A stretch of DNA of 64,000 bases, from positions 8,395,001-8,459,000 of the forward strand of contig NZ_JAVDYB010000001.1 in the NCBI RefSeq assembly GCF_031458235.1, given 5' to 3'. The notes below the pieces were generated by a model. The model was given only the letters and a program-made list of their open reading frames with translations, had not been told where the DNA came from and did not search any database. Source of the stretch: Catenuloplanes atrovinosus (lineage in GTDB: Bacteria; Actinomycetota; Actinomycetes; Mycobacteriales; Micromonosporaceae). Both the position numbers and the translations under genes were made by a program. Below, piece after piece: positions 1 through 7,806 of this stretch (the first letter of the stretch is position 1; every line of letters begins with the position of its first letter).

Positions 1-289
1 CGCGGCGCGCCTCCAGCCCGTCCACGTCCAGGTAGAAGCTCCAGTCGGCGCCGCCGCCGGCGTCGTCGAAGAGGACCACGCCGACCGGCTCGCCGTCCGC
101 GCAGGCGATGTGCAGGTGCCGGGCGTCGTCCGCGGCCACCCGCGACCACCAGGCCGCGTGCTCGTCCGGCGCGATCACGTGCGTGGTGAAGCTGGCCTGG
201 CGTACCACCTCGTGGTTGCGCCAGCGCAGCACCCGGTCGCGATCGTCGTCCGTGGCCGGGCGCAGCCTCACGGTCGGTACGGGGCTCAT
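1..289 (-). CDS. GNAT family N-acetyltransferase, PseH-like (partial)
   Basis: The gene starts at ATG 289 and runs off the left edge, so only about 96 N-terminal residues are visible. They read as a GNAT acyltransferase: an RLRPATDDDRDRVLRWRN opening, then a core strand with EPVGVVLFDD, followed by a WSFYLDVD strand. This is the pattern of acetyltransferases acting on amino sugars, such as PseH, which N-acetylates UDP-4-amino-4,6-dideoxy-AltNAc. The stop of the upstream gene overlaps the start by four bases (ATGA), so the two are translationally coupled. The pseB-pseC context supports a sugar-nucleotide substrate, but RimJ/RimL-type activity cannot be excluded from this fragment. Confidence 0.72.
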   Translation of the reverse strand, partial: MSPVPTVRLRPATDDDRDRVLRWRNHEVVRQASFTTHVIAPDEHAAWWSRVAADDARHLHIACADGEPVGVVLFDDAGGGADWSFYLDVDGLEARR

Positions 290-2001
290 CGGCCACTCCT
301 GGACACTCGTTTGACGGTCTGGCGGGCCAGCCGCAGCGGCGCGGTGACCGCGCGGCCGACCAGGAAGCTGCGCGAGTTCTCGTAGTGGTGCAGGCGGCGC
401 TCGTGCTCCCGGTGCGAGGTGCGCACCCGCTCCTCCCACCAGGCGATCTCGTCGCGGGCCTGGGCCAGCTCCGCGGCCAGCCGGTCCATCGCGCCGGTCA
501 TCGCGCGCCAGTCCCGCGCGGCCAGCGCGGTGTGCCGCGCGGTGACCGTGCCCAGCTCGCAGCGCAGTTCCTGCTCGGCCTGCTCGGTGAGCAGCCAGCG
601 CGCGGCCTGGATCTCGCACTCCAGCGCCACGGCCCCGCGCGCGGCCTCGCGGGTCAGCGGGCGACCCGCCGCCGCGGCCAGCGACACGGTCAGGCTCTCC
701 ACGTCCAGGCTGGTCGGCCACGGGTGCGGGAGCCCGGAGGTGAGCAGCGTGACCGCGAACCCGCGCAGCGCCCGGGCCAGCACCTCGTCCACCGGGATCG
801 GCGCGGACAGGTGCCAGGACGGGTCCAGCAGCTCGTGCCGGGTGCCGTCGGTGAGCACGTTGTCGCAGGTGGCGAACGCGAGGTGGCCGCTGGGCGGCGA
901 GCCGGCCAGCCAGTCCGCGTACCCGCGCAGCAGCCCGCGGACCGCCGGCAGGTCGTGCTCCGCGCATGCGGCCAGCAGCAGCTCCTCCAGCAGCCGATCC
1001 GGCGCGACCCGGCCGGTGAGCAGCTCCGGCATGCGGGTGACCCGGCCGACCAGGCGCAGCGTGGCGCCGGAGTCGGACAGCAGGCGGCGGGACCACTGGC
1101 CGTCGTCGGCGCGCTCGTAGGCGACCGCGGTGTCCCAGTGCGCGGCGTGCGCGCCGCCGGCGATGAACGCGGGGGGCAGCGGCTCGCGCGGGCACACCGG
1201 CCGGCGCCCGGCCGCCACCACCCAGCCCGGCGCGAGCTGCGCGCCCATCCCGGCGCGCAGCGCGGCACCGGCGAGCCGGCGCGGATCGTCCAGCAGCGGC
1301 CGGCGGCGGGTGGCGGCGGCGAACGCGGCGGCGGCCTCCGCGGCCAGCAGCGGCACCGTGCCGGAGGCGGCGTCCAGTTCGGGGGTACGGGCCAGCACGG
1401 TCGGCCGGGCCGGATCCGCGAACGCCGCGTAGCTCGGCGCCACGTGCAGCCCCGCCTCGCGCAGCCGCGCCACCAGCGCGCTGTGCCCGACCGGCTCGGC
1501 CGGGTCCGGCGCGGGCAGCCCGCCGGCCGCGGTCAACCGGTGCACGCCGAGCGCGTTCTCCACGCCGAGCAGCAGCACGCCGTCGCCGGCCGCCGCGCCG
1601 ATCAGCCGGTCCAGCGCGGCCGGCCAGGACAGCCGGGCGCCGTCCGGGCCGTGCAGCCGGCCCAGCCCGGCCAGCGCCAGCACCAGGTCGTGGTCGCCGG
1701 CCGGGGTGAACCTGTCCAGGCTGCCGCAGAGCACCCGCACGCGCGGGTTGCGCTCGTGCCGCCGGGCCAGCGCCTGCGCGTCCACGTGCGAGCGGATCAG
1801 GCAGGTGACGGCCGCGCACCGGTCGGCGAGCGCGTCGGTCAGCTCGGTGGTGTGCGGGCCGGCGACCAGCACCCGGCTCTCCGCGTCCGCGTACGCGCCG
1901 GCCAGCAGCTCGAACGCCGCGCCGCCGGCCGCGTGCCCGGCGTCGGAGTGCGCCATGGTCTCGCCGCCGATGAGACGGAAGGATTGATCAAGATCTGACA
2001 C
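286..2001 (-). CDS. Methyltransferase-like protein of the glycan locus, C-terminal coiled coil
   Basis: This 571-residue protein has no confident family name. Residues about 20-190 look like a Rossmann-type SAM-binding domain: ESRVLVAG, an acidic/SH turn, HDLVLALAGLGRLHG where class I methyltransferases carry their D-x-V strand, and a GVLLLGVEN strand. The middle part (about 200-460) is alpha/beta with WDTAVAYER and LLDPSWHL and is unrecognised. Residues about 470-545 are strongly helical, rich in Glu, Arg and Ala, and likely coiled coil; the tail is very basic. Start GTG 2001 has GAGGGCGAG just upstream and lies 14 bases inside the preceding gene. A role in modifying or transferring the locus glycan is inferred from position only. 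Confidence 0.6.
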   Translation of the reverse strand: MSDLDQSFRLIGGETMAHSDAGHAAGGAAFELLAGAYADAESRVLVAGPHTTELTDALADRCAAVTCLIRSHVDAQALARRHERNPRVRVLCGSLDRFTPAGDHDLVLALAGLGRLHGPDGARLSWPAALDRLIGAAAGDGVLLLGVENALGVHRLTAAGGLPAPDPAEPVGHSALVARLREAGLHVAPSYAAFADPARPTVLARTPELDAASGTVPLLAAEAAAAFAAATRRRPLLDDPRRLAGAALRAGMGAQLAPGWVVAAGRRPVCPREPLPPAFIAGGAHAAHWDTAVAYERADDGQWSRRLLSDSGATLRLVGRVTRMPELLTGRVAPDRLLEELLLAACAEHDLPAVRGLLRGYADWLAGSPPSGHLAFATCDNVLTDGTRHELLDPSWHLSAPIPVDEVLARALRGFAVTLLTSGLPHPWPTSLDVESLTVSLAAAAGRPLTREAARGAVALECEIQAARWLLTEQAEQELRCELGTVTARHTALAARDWRAMTGAMDRLAAELAQARDEIAWWEERVRTSHREHERRLHHYENSRSFLVGRAVTAPLRLARQTVKRVSRSGR

Positions 2002-2911
2002 GGCTCGCCCTCGGATCCGGAGTGGCCTGTGCGGGAAGGGGTGGTTCCTGGGGCCAGCCGAGGAGGTCGCGCAGCTCCTCCGGGCCGGCCAGGTGGTCGA
2101 GTCCGAGCTCGGTGCGGGCCGCCTCGCGCGCGGCCCGGGGGTCGATCTGCTCGCCGTGCAGCGCGGACCACTGGCGCCGCACCCGGGCGTGGCCGCCGTA
2201 CCGGGGGTCCTCGCCGGTGAGCGTCATCGGGTCGCCGTAGACGGCCGGTTCGCAGCCGGCCGCGATGCCGTAGAAGATCGCGGTGGAGAGCCGGTTGGAC
2301 GCGACCCGGCGGTGTCCGCGCAGCTCGGCGAGCTGGCGGTCGAGGAATTGCGGGTCGGTGCCGCGCCACTTCAGCCCGCGGCGGCCGTGGCAGACGACGC
2401 GGAAGCCGGCCCGCTCGTACCGGGTGCGTACCCGCCGGTCGTCGTGGTCCTGCCAGTAGAGACAGACGGTGACCGGCTCGGTCTCCACCGATCTGATCGT
2501 GTCGATCAGCGCGTCGTGGTCGCCGCGGACCTTCTGCCGCTCCCAGCCGTGGAACGGGTACCAGATGGTGCCGGTCCGCCGCATGTCGCTCTGCCGCGGC
2601 ACGCTCAGCGCCGGCGGCGCTAGCCGGGGCCGCTCGGCGGCCAGCACCCGGTCCGCGTGCGCGATCAGGTACGCGAACGGCGCGCCGATCACCACCGCCG
2701 GCCGACCGGCCAGCCGCGCGCGCCGGGCCGTGGCCGCGGACCAGGCGAACGTGGGCCGCCCGGCGACCAGCCGCGTGCCCTCGCCCAGCCCGTCGCCGAT
2801 GTTCCACCCGTGCTGGAGGTAGCCGGCGATCCGCGGCGGGTCCGTGTCGTCCAGTCCGCAGTACCGGGCCAGCACGTGCGCGTGGCCGTAGAAGTGGTTC
2901 GCGTGGTGCAT
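1988..2911 (-). CDS. Putative glycosyltransferase-like protein of the pseudaminic-type locus
   Basis: The start ATG 2911 shares one base with the pseC stop (TGATG), which rules out longer readings through pseC. The 307-residue product has two alpha/beta halves, a GYLQHGWNIGDG motif near residue 31, a TIWYPFHGWE strand, and near residue 215 SNRLSTAIFYGIAAGCEPAVYGD. The last resembles the donor-side motif of GT-B enzymes that handle surface polysaccharides (Ser/Thr-rich loop, then Gly-x-P/A-V-x-x-G-D). There is no signal peptide or membrane segment. It is probably cytoplasmic and glycan-related. It lacks the recognisable core of PseG, PseI or PseF, so I do not assign a pathway step. Confidence 0.6.
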   Translation of the reverse strand: MHHANHFYGHAHVLARYCGLDDTDPPRIAGYLQHGWNIGDGLGEGTRLVAGRPTFAWSAATARRARLAGRPAVVIGAPFAYLIAHADRVLAAERPRLAPPALSVPRQSDMRRTGTIWYPFHGWERQKVRGDHDALIDTIRSVETEPVTVCLYWQDHDDRRVRTRYERAGFRVVCHGRRGLKWRGTDPQFLDRQLAELRGHRRVASNRLSTAIFYGIAAGCEPAVYGDPMTLTGEDPRYGGHARVRRQWSALHGEQIDPRAAREAARTELGLDHLAGPEELRDLLGWPQEPPLPAQATPDPRASRVRS

Positions 2912-4035
2912 CAGCCCAGGACGGCCCGCAGCGCCTCGACGGCCCGCTCCTGGTCGGCGTCCGTGAGGTCGGCGAAGAGCGGCAGCGAGAGCTGCTCGTC
3001 GTAGAACCGCTCGGCGGCCGGGCACATGCCGCGCCGGTAGCCGAGGTCGGCGAAGACCGGGTGCAGGTGCACCGGCAGGTAGTTGACCTGCACGCCGATC
3101 CCGGCGGCGCGCATGCGCTGGTAGACCTCGCGGCGGCGGCCGTGGGCGATCCGCACCGGGTAGAGGTGCCACGTCGGGTCGGCCCAGGCGCGCTGCACCG
3201 GCAGGCTCAGCCCGGGCACTCCGGCCAGCATCTCGTTGTAGCGGGCGACCAGCCGGGCCCGGGCCGCCTTGAACTGGCCGAGCCGGCGCAGCTGGCTGAG
3301 CCCGAGCGCACAGAGCACGTCCGGCAGCCGGTAGTTCAGGCCGAACGAGTGCACCTCCTGGTGCCAGCCGCCCTCGTCCGGCGCGCGCATCAGCTCGCGG
3401 TCGCGGACCATGCCCTGGTTGGCGAAGCGCCGGGCCCGGCCCAGCACCGCCGGGTCGGTGGCCGCCACCGCGCCGCCCTCGGCCGTGGTCAGGTTCTTGG
3501 TCGGGAAGAACGACAGCGTGGTCACGTCCGCCAGCGAGCCGACCGGCACGCCGCGGTAGACGGAGCCGATCGAGTGCGCGGCGTCGCCGATCAGCACCGC
3601 GTCCGCGCGCCGGGCCACCTTGGTCAGCGCCTCGTACTCGGCCGGGTGGCCGGCGTAGTCGACCGCGGTGATCGCCCTGGTCCGGGTGCCGATCGCGGCG
3701 TCGACCGCGGCCGCGTCCAGGTTCGCGGTCTCCTCCTCCACGTCGGCGAACACGATCCTGGCGCCGTGCAGCGCGGCCGTGGCCGCGGTGGCGGCGAACG
3801 TGATCGGCGTGGTGATCACCTCGTCGCCGGGCCGGATCCCGACCGCCGCGTACGCCGTGTGCAGCGCCGCGGTCCCGGACGTGACGGCCACGCAGCCGGT
3901 GCCGCCGAGGTTCGCGGTGAGCGCCGCCTCGAACGCGCCGACGGTGGGGCCGGTGGTCAGGAAGTCACCCCGGAGCGCGGCCGTGACCGCGGCGATGTCG
4001 TCGTCGTCGATGGACTGGCGTCCGTAGGGGAGCAT
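2911..4035 (-). CDS. pseC: UDP-4-amino-4,6-dideoxy-N-acetyl-beta-L-altrosamine transaminase
   Basis: A 374-residue DegT/DnrJ/EryC1-family PLP aminotransferase. The opening MLPYGRQSIDDDDI is typical of PseC. VTSGTAALH (about 52-60) is the phosphate-binding loop, the PLP-contacting Asp lies in DAAHSIG (about 151), and the Schiff-base lysine is Lys180 in FFPTKN. By family, PseC aminates C4 of the 4-keto sugar made by PseB, with glutamate as donor, as step two of pseudaminic acid synthesis. ATG 4035 directly follows the pseB stop with no gap. FlmB-type annotation would be equivalent, and a viosamine or perosamine transaminase is less likely with pseB next door. Confidence 0.85.
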   Translation of the reverse strand: MLPYGRQSIDDDDIAAVTAALRGDFLTTGPTVGAFEAALTANLGGTGCVAVTSGTAALHTAYAAVGIRPGDEVITTPITFAATAATAALHGARIVFADVEEETANLDAAAVDAAIGTRTRAITAVDYAGHPAEYEALTKVARRADAVLIGDAAHSIGSVYRGVPVGSLADVTTLSFFPTKNLTTAEGGAVAATDPAVLGRARRFANQGMVRDRELMRAPDEGGWHQEVHSFGLNYRLPDVLCALGLSQLRRLGQFKAARARLVARYNEMLAGVPGLSLPVQRAWADPTWHLYPVRIAHGRRREVYQRMRAAGIGVQVNYLPVHLHPVFADLGYRRGMCPAAERFYDEQLSLPLFADLTDADQERAVEALRAVLG

Positions 4036-5019
4036 TCAGGCACCTGTGCCGATCATGTCGCGCAGCTCGTCGATGGAGAGCCACAGGTCGTTGGTGTCGG
4101 AGCGGTAGACGAAGTCGTCGGCGACCGGCTCGCCACCGGCCGGCGGCGTGTAGCCCCAGGACGCGATGGTCGGCTGGACCACGTACCGGTCGGGCAGGCG
4201 CAGCGTCCGCGGCGCGTCGTCCAGCGCGATCATCTCCTCGTGCAGCTTCTCGCCGGGGCGGATGCCGATCTCGTACGTGGAGACGTCCGGCGCGACCGCG
4301 TTGGCCAGGTCGAGGATGCGCATCGAGGGGATTCGCGGCACGAACAGCTCGCCGCCGTGCATCAGGTCGAACGAGGTGGAGACGAAGCGCACGGCCTGGT
4401 CCAGCGTGATCCAGAAGCGGGTCATCCGCTTGTCCGTGATCGGCAGGCTGCGCCCCTCCGCGTGCAGCCTGCGGAAGAACGGCACCACCGAGCCGCGGCT
4501 GCCGACCACGTTGCCGTAGCGCACCACCGCGAACCGGGTCGGGTGGTTGGCCGCGTAGTGGTTCGCGGAGATGAAGATCTTGTCGGCGGTCAGCTTGGTG
4601 GCGCCGTACAGGTTGATCGGGCTGGACGCCTTGTCGGTGGAGAGCGCCACCACCTTCGTGACGCCGCAGTCGATCGCGGCCTCGACCACGTTCTGCGATC
4701 CGTACACGTTGGTGCGGACGAACTCGAACGGGTTGTACTCCGCGGTGTCCACCTGCTTGAGCGCGGCCGCGTGCACCACGAAGTCGACGCCGTGCATGGC
4801 CCGGGTGAGCCGCTCGCGGTCGCGCACGTCGCCGATGAACCAGCGCAGCCGCGGGTCGTCGCCCAGTAGCTGCCGCGTCTCGTACTGCTTCAGCTCGTCG
4901 CGGGAGAACACCACCAGCCGCTTCGGGTTCAGGTGATCGAGGGCGTAGCGCAGGAACGCCTTGCCCAGCGAGCCCGTACCCCCGGTGATCAGAATCGCCG
5001 ACCCGGTCAGCACGCTCAC
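4036..5019 (-). CDS. pseB: UDP-N-acetylglucosamine 4,6-dehydratase (inverting)
   Basis: A 327-residue extended short-chain dehydrogenase. The NADP-binding glycine motif TGGTGSLG is at residues 12-19, and the catalytic Asp129-Lys130 pair with Tyr138 and Lys142 lies in STDKASSPINLYGATK. The Asp-Lys pair and the short length without membrane helices match PseB/FlaA1, which converts UDP-GlcNAc to UDP-2-acetamido-2,6-dideoxy-arabino-4-hexulose, rather than the membrane-bound PglF type. GTG 5019 is preceded by CAGGGGG. It heads the leftward operon and is transcribed divergently from the ACP gene. CapD-like polysaccharide dehydratases are the main alternative; pseC immediately downstream favours PseB. 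Confidence 0.87.
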   Translation of the reverse strand: MSVLTGSAILITGGTGSLGKAFLRYALDHLNPKRLVVFSRDELKQYETRQLLGDDPRLRWFIGDVRDRERLTRAMHGVDFVVHAAALKQVDTAEYNPFEFVRTNVYGSQNVVEAAIDCGVTKVVALSTDKASSPINLYGATKLTADKIFISANHYAANHPTRFAVVRYGNVVGSRGSVVPFFRRLHAEGRSLPITDKRMTRFWITLDQAVRFVSTSFDLMHGGELFVPRIPSMRILDLANAVAPDVSTYEIGIRPGEKLHEEMIALDDAPRTLRLPDRYVVQPTIASWGYTPPAGGEPVADDFVYRSDTNDLWLSIDELRDMIGTGA

Positions 5020-5147
5020 GGTGAAAACCCCCTGGTACCTCGACTATGCGATTGCCACCCGACCTAACGACCAAGCATCTTGATCGTTCGTTGGACAGGC
5101 GGAAGAAAAGCAGCAGAACGCTAAAAATCGCCGCAAAGGAGTCTTCT
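5020..5147. promoter_or_regulatory. Divergent promoter region between pseB and the ACP operon
   Basis: This 128-base gap separates the two divergent halves of the glycan locus. It is distinctly AT-richer than the flanking genes, with runs such as GAAGAAAAGCAG and CTAAAAATCG, as expected for a divergent promoter. No clear -35/-10 pair or flagellar-sigma element could be picked out by eye. Confidence 0.45.
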
Positions 5148-5390
5148 TTGCCACCCCTGGACCGCCTGCGCGAGGTGTTTCGCGCGTCGCTCGAGCTCCC
5201 GGCCGACGCCGTCGTCGACGGCCTGGAGTACCGCGGCATCGAGAAGTGGGACTCGCTGGCGCACATGGCCCTGGTCGCCGCGCTGGAGCAGGCCTTCGAC
5301 GTCATGATCGACACCGAGGACGTGCTGGCCATCAGCTCGTTCACGGCGGCCCGCAAGGTGCTGGAGCGCCAGGGGGTCGACTTTGACTAG
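5148..5390 (+). CDS. Acyl carrier protein of the glycan locus
   Basis: An 80-residue ACP-like protein. The phosphopantetheine attachment serine is Ser36 in KWDSLAHM, with helix III AFDVMIDTEDV after it. Start TTG 5148 is chosen because AAAGGA (5135-5140) sits seven bases before it; an ATG at 5046 is in frame but adds a basic, non-ACP extension. ACPs of this W-D-S-L-A-H type occur in flagellar-glycan and lipo-oligosaccharide loci rather than in fatty-acid synthase clusters. The gene overlaps the ketoreductase by eight bases and opens an ACP, ketoreductase, ligase operon, suggesting that an acyl or aminoacyl group is activated and carried for attachment to the sugar. Confidence 0.82.
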   Translation: MPPLDRLREVFRASLELPADAVVDGLEYRGIEKWDSLAHMALVAALEQAFDVMIDTEDVLAISSFTAARKVLERQGVDFD

Positions 5391-6090
5391 CCGCGTCGCG
5401 CTGATCACCGGCGCGTCGCGCGGCATCGGCCGGGCCGTCGCCGCCCGCCTGGCCGCGGACGGCCACACGCTCTGCCTGCACGCCAGCCGGGCGGAGCACG
5501 TGGACTTTCCCGGGGCGCTCGCGGTCGGCGGCGACGTCGCCGACGCGGACGCGATGAAGGCGGTGGCCCGGGAGATCTTCACCGCCCACCGCCGCCTGGA
5601 CGCGCTGGTGATCAACGCGGGTACGCACGACGCCGCGATGCTCGGCGCGATGCCGGCCGCCGCGGTGGACCGGCTGTTCGCGGTCAACGCGGCCGGCGCC
5701 ACGCACACGCTGCAGGCCTCGATCAGCCTGCTCCGCCGTGGCGACCGGCCCGCCGTCGTGCTGGTCTCCTCCGTCATGGGTACGGCCGGAGCCGCCGGTC
5801 AGGCCGTCTACGGCGCCACCAAGGCCGCGGTCGCCGGGCTGGCCCGCGCCGCCGCCAAGGAGCTCGGCCCGCTCGGCATCCGGGTCAACGCGGTCGCGCC
5901 CGGCTTCGTCGACACGGACATGCTGGCTTCGCTTCCCGAGGCGCAGCGCAAGGAGCGGATCGCGGCCACCGCGCTCGGCCGGCTCGGCACCGCGGACGAC
6001 GTCGCCGCCGCCGTCGCGTTCCTGCTCGGCCCGGACGCCGGCTTCGTCACCGGCCAGGTGCTGGGCGTGGACGGCGGGCTGACCGTATGA
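5383..6090 (+). CDS. SDR-family 3-oxoacyl-ACP reductase (FabG-like)
   Basis: A 235-residue classical short-chain dehydrogenase. It has TGASRGIG (10-16 region), NAG in VINAGTHD, the catalytic serine in VSSVMG (about 129-130), and Tyr143/Lys147 in YGATK. The C terminus ends GFVTGQVLGVDGGLTV, the usual FabG tail that closes over the cofactor. Start is TTG 5383, inside the last codons of the ACP gene, with AGGGGG upstream, so translation is coupled to the ACP. NADPH-dependent reduction of a beta-keto acyl-ACP is the expected chemistry. A sugar or polyol substrate is possible for this broad family, but the ACP partner favours an acyl thioester. Confidence 0.82.
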   Translation: MTSRVALITGASRGIGRAVAARLAADGHTLCLHASRAEHVDFPGALAVGGDVADADAMKAVAREIFTAHRRLDALVINAGTHDAAMLGAMPAAAVDRLFAVNAAGATHTLQASISLLRRGDRPAVVLVSSVMGTAGAAGQAVYGATKAAVAGLARAAAKELGPLGIRVNAVAPGFVDTDMLASLPEAQRKERIAATALGRLGTADDVAAAVAFLLGPDAGFVTGQVLGVDGGLTV

Positions 6091-6159
6091 GCCGGCTTGC
6101 GAGCGAATCACCGGCTCGGTGCCGACCACGGCGGACCGCGGCGCTGAGGGGAGGCCGGC

Positions 6160-7626
6160 ATGAGGCTCGGTGACGCGGATCGGCTGACCGTGCCCGCGCA
6201 GGCGGCCGGGTCGGCCGCGACCGGCCTCTCGGACGCGGACGCGGTCACGCTGCCGCACCCGGGCGCCGCGCTGATCGACCCGATCGCCGGCCGTGAGCTG
6301 AGCGGCTCCGCGCTGGTCGCGGCCGTGGACGCGGCCGCGGACCGGTACGCGGAGCTGCCCGCCGGGCCGGTCTTCGCGCTGACCGGCACGGACCTCGACT
6401 CGGTCGTCCGCTACCTGGGCGCGGTGCAGGCCCGGCGGCCGGTCGCGCTGCTCGACGGGAGCCTGCCCGCGGAGACGCTCGGCGACCTGATCGACCGGTA
6501 CCGGCCCGGCGTGATCACCGGCGTCGCCGGCCGGACGCAGGACCGGCTCACCCCGTACCACGGGCAGGAATGTGCGGTTCTGGGACCGCTGTGGGCCGGG
6601 CCCGGCGGCGCCGAGACGCACCCGGACCTGGCGTTGCTGCTGGCGACGTCCGGCTCGACCGGCAACCCGCGGCTGGTCCGGCTGTCCCGGCACGCGCTGT
6701 TCCGGAACGTGGCCTCGGTGGTGGCGGCGCTCGGCATCGACGCCACCGAGACCACGGTCACCAGCCTGCCGCTGTTCTACACGTACGGGCTGATGGTCCT
6801 GAACACGCACCTGGCGGCCGGCGGCACCGTGCTGCTCGACCCGCGCGGGCTGCTCGACGCCGGGTTCTGGCGCACCGCGGCGGAGCGGCGGATCACGTCG
6901 CTGGCCACGGTGCCGTACCAGTGCGAGATGCTGCGCCGGATCGGCTTCGACCCGCAGACCGTGCCCACGCTGCGCACGCTCACCCAGGCCGGCGGCCGGC
7001 TGCGCGGCGACCTGGTGGTCGACTTCAGCGCGCGCATGCGCACGGCCGGCGGCGAGCTGATCGTCATGTACGGCCAGACCGAGGCCGGCCGGATGGCCGT
7101 GCTCCCGCCGGGGCTGCTGCCGGACGCCGCGGAGTCCGCCGGCGCCGCGATCCCGGGCGGCGCGTTCCTGGTCGACTCGCCGGACTCGGACGGGATCGGC
7201 GAGATCGTGTACACCGGGCCGAACGTGATGATGGGGTACGCCGACTCCGCCGCCGACCTGGTCCGCGGCGACGATCTGGCCGGCGTGCTGCCGACCGGGG
7301 ACGTCGGCCGGGTGGACGAGCGCGGGCTGCTGTTCCTCAGCGGCCGGATCAAGCGGTTCAGCAAGGTCTTCGGCGTCCGCCTCAACCTGGACGACGTGGA
7401 GCGCATGCTGGCCGGGCGCGGCCCGGTCGCGGCGGTGAGCGGCGACGACCGGATCGTGGTCTACGCGGAGGCGGCCGACGACGACCTGCGCACCGTGATC
7501 CGCCACGACCTGGTCAAGCGCACCGGGCTGCACTCCACCGGCTTCGACATCCGCGCGATCGACGCGCTCCCGCTGCTGCCCAACGGGAAGATCGACTACC
7601 AGACCCTGGGTGGTATGGAGCGGTAG
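6160..7626 (+). CDS. AMP-dependent acyl/aminoacyl-activating ligase (ANL superfamily)
   Basis: A 488-residue adenylate-forming enzyme. The P-loop-like core A3 is ATSGSTGNPRLVRLS (about 162-176), the adenine-binding motif is MYGQTEAGRM, the hinge region carries PTGDVGRVDERGLLFLSGR, and the C-terminal catalytic lysine is in LPNGKIDY. There is no fused carrier domain, so it presumably charges the ACP encoded at 5148-5390. ATG 6160 is preceded by GAGGGGAGG. Gene order ACP, ketoreductase, ligase parallels the acyl/amino-acid activation genes embedded in Campylobacter flagellar glycosylation loci. The substrate cannot be read from the sequence. Confidence 0.8.
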   Translation: MRLGDADRLTVPAQAAGSAATGLSDADAVTLPHPGAALIDPIAGRELSGSALVAAVDAAADRYAELPAGPVFALTGTDLDSVVRYLGAVQARRPVALLDGSLPAETLGDLIDRYRPGVITGVAGRTQDRLTPYHGQECAVLGPLWAGPGGAETHPDLALLLATSGSTGNPRLVRLSRHALFRNVASVVAALGIDATETTVTSLPLFYTYGLMVLNTHLAAGGTVLLDPRGLLDAGFWRTAAERRITSLATVPYQCEMLRRIGFDPQTVPTLRTLTQAGGRLRGDLVVDFSARMRTAGGELIVMYGQTEAGRMAVLPPGLLPDAAESAGAAIPGGAFLVDSPDSDGIGEIVYTGPNVMMGYADSAADLVRGDDLAGVLPTGDVGRVDERGLLFLSGRIKRFSKVFGVRLNLDDVERMLAGRGPVAAVSGDDRIVVYAEAADDDLRTVIRHDLVKRTGLHSTGFDIRAIDALPLLPNGKIDYQTLGGMER

Positions 7627-7638
7627 GTCCGGTTTCCG

Positions 7639-7670
7639 GGACCCCGTCGGCCTTCGGGCCGGCGGGGTCC
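7639..7670 (+). terminator. Strong hairpin terminator after the ligase gene
   Basis: A perfect 14-bp stem (one G-T wobble) capped by a TTCG tetraloop at 7653-7656, thirteen bases after the ligase stop. GC-rich actinobacterial terminators often lack a U tract, as here. Confidence 0.85.
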
Positions 7671-7735
7671 TCGCCGTTTCCGGCCCCGCACCCGTCCGGG
7701 ACCCGAGCGCTCACCGCATAGCACCCGGTCGATTC

Positions 7736-7761
7736 GTCAGACCCGCGAACACCCCGCCGAA
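7736..7761 (+). promoter_or_regulatory. Candidate FliA/WhiG-type promoter for the CAP-domain gene
   Basis: GTCA (7736-7739), a 16-base spacer and GCCGAA (7756-7761) fit the flagellar/sporulation sigma-28 class, which recognises a TCA-containing -35 and GCCGAA/GCCGATA -10. The predicted start near 7771 would leave a leader of about 36 bases before TTG 7807. The match is by eye and the -35 differs by one base from the form I recall for Actinoplanes. Confidence 0.4.
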
Positions 7762-7806
7762 CGTGATGGGCGTAAGCAACGCAACGCCGATCGAGAGGCT
7801 GAATTC

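Noticed and set aside
3061-4869. Long plus-strand open frame opposite pseC and pseB
   Set aside because: Composition is Arg/Gly/Val/His-rich antisense noise, typical of high-GC mirror frames; pseC and pseB have full catalytic motifs on the other strand.
5046-5147. Earlier ATG start for the ACP
   Set aside because: It adds a basic segment not found in ACPs; TTG 5148 has a well-placed AAAGGA.
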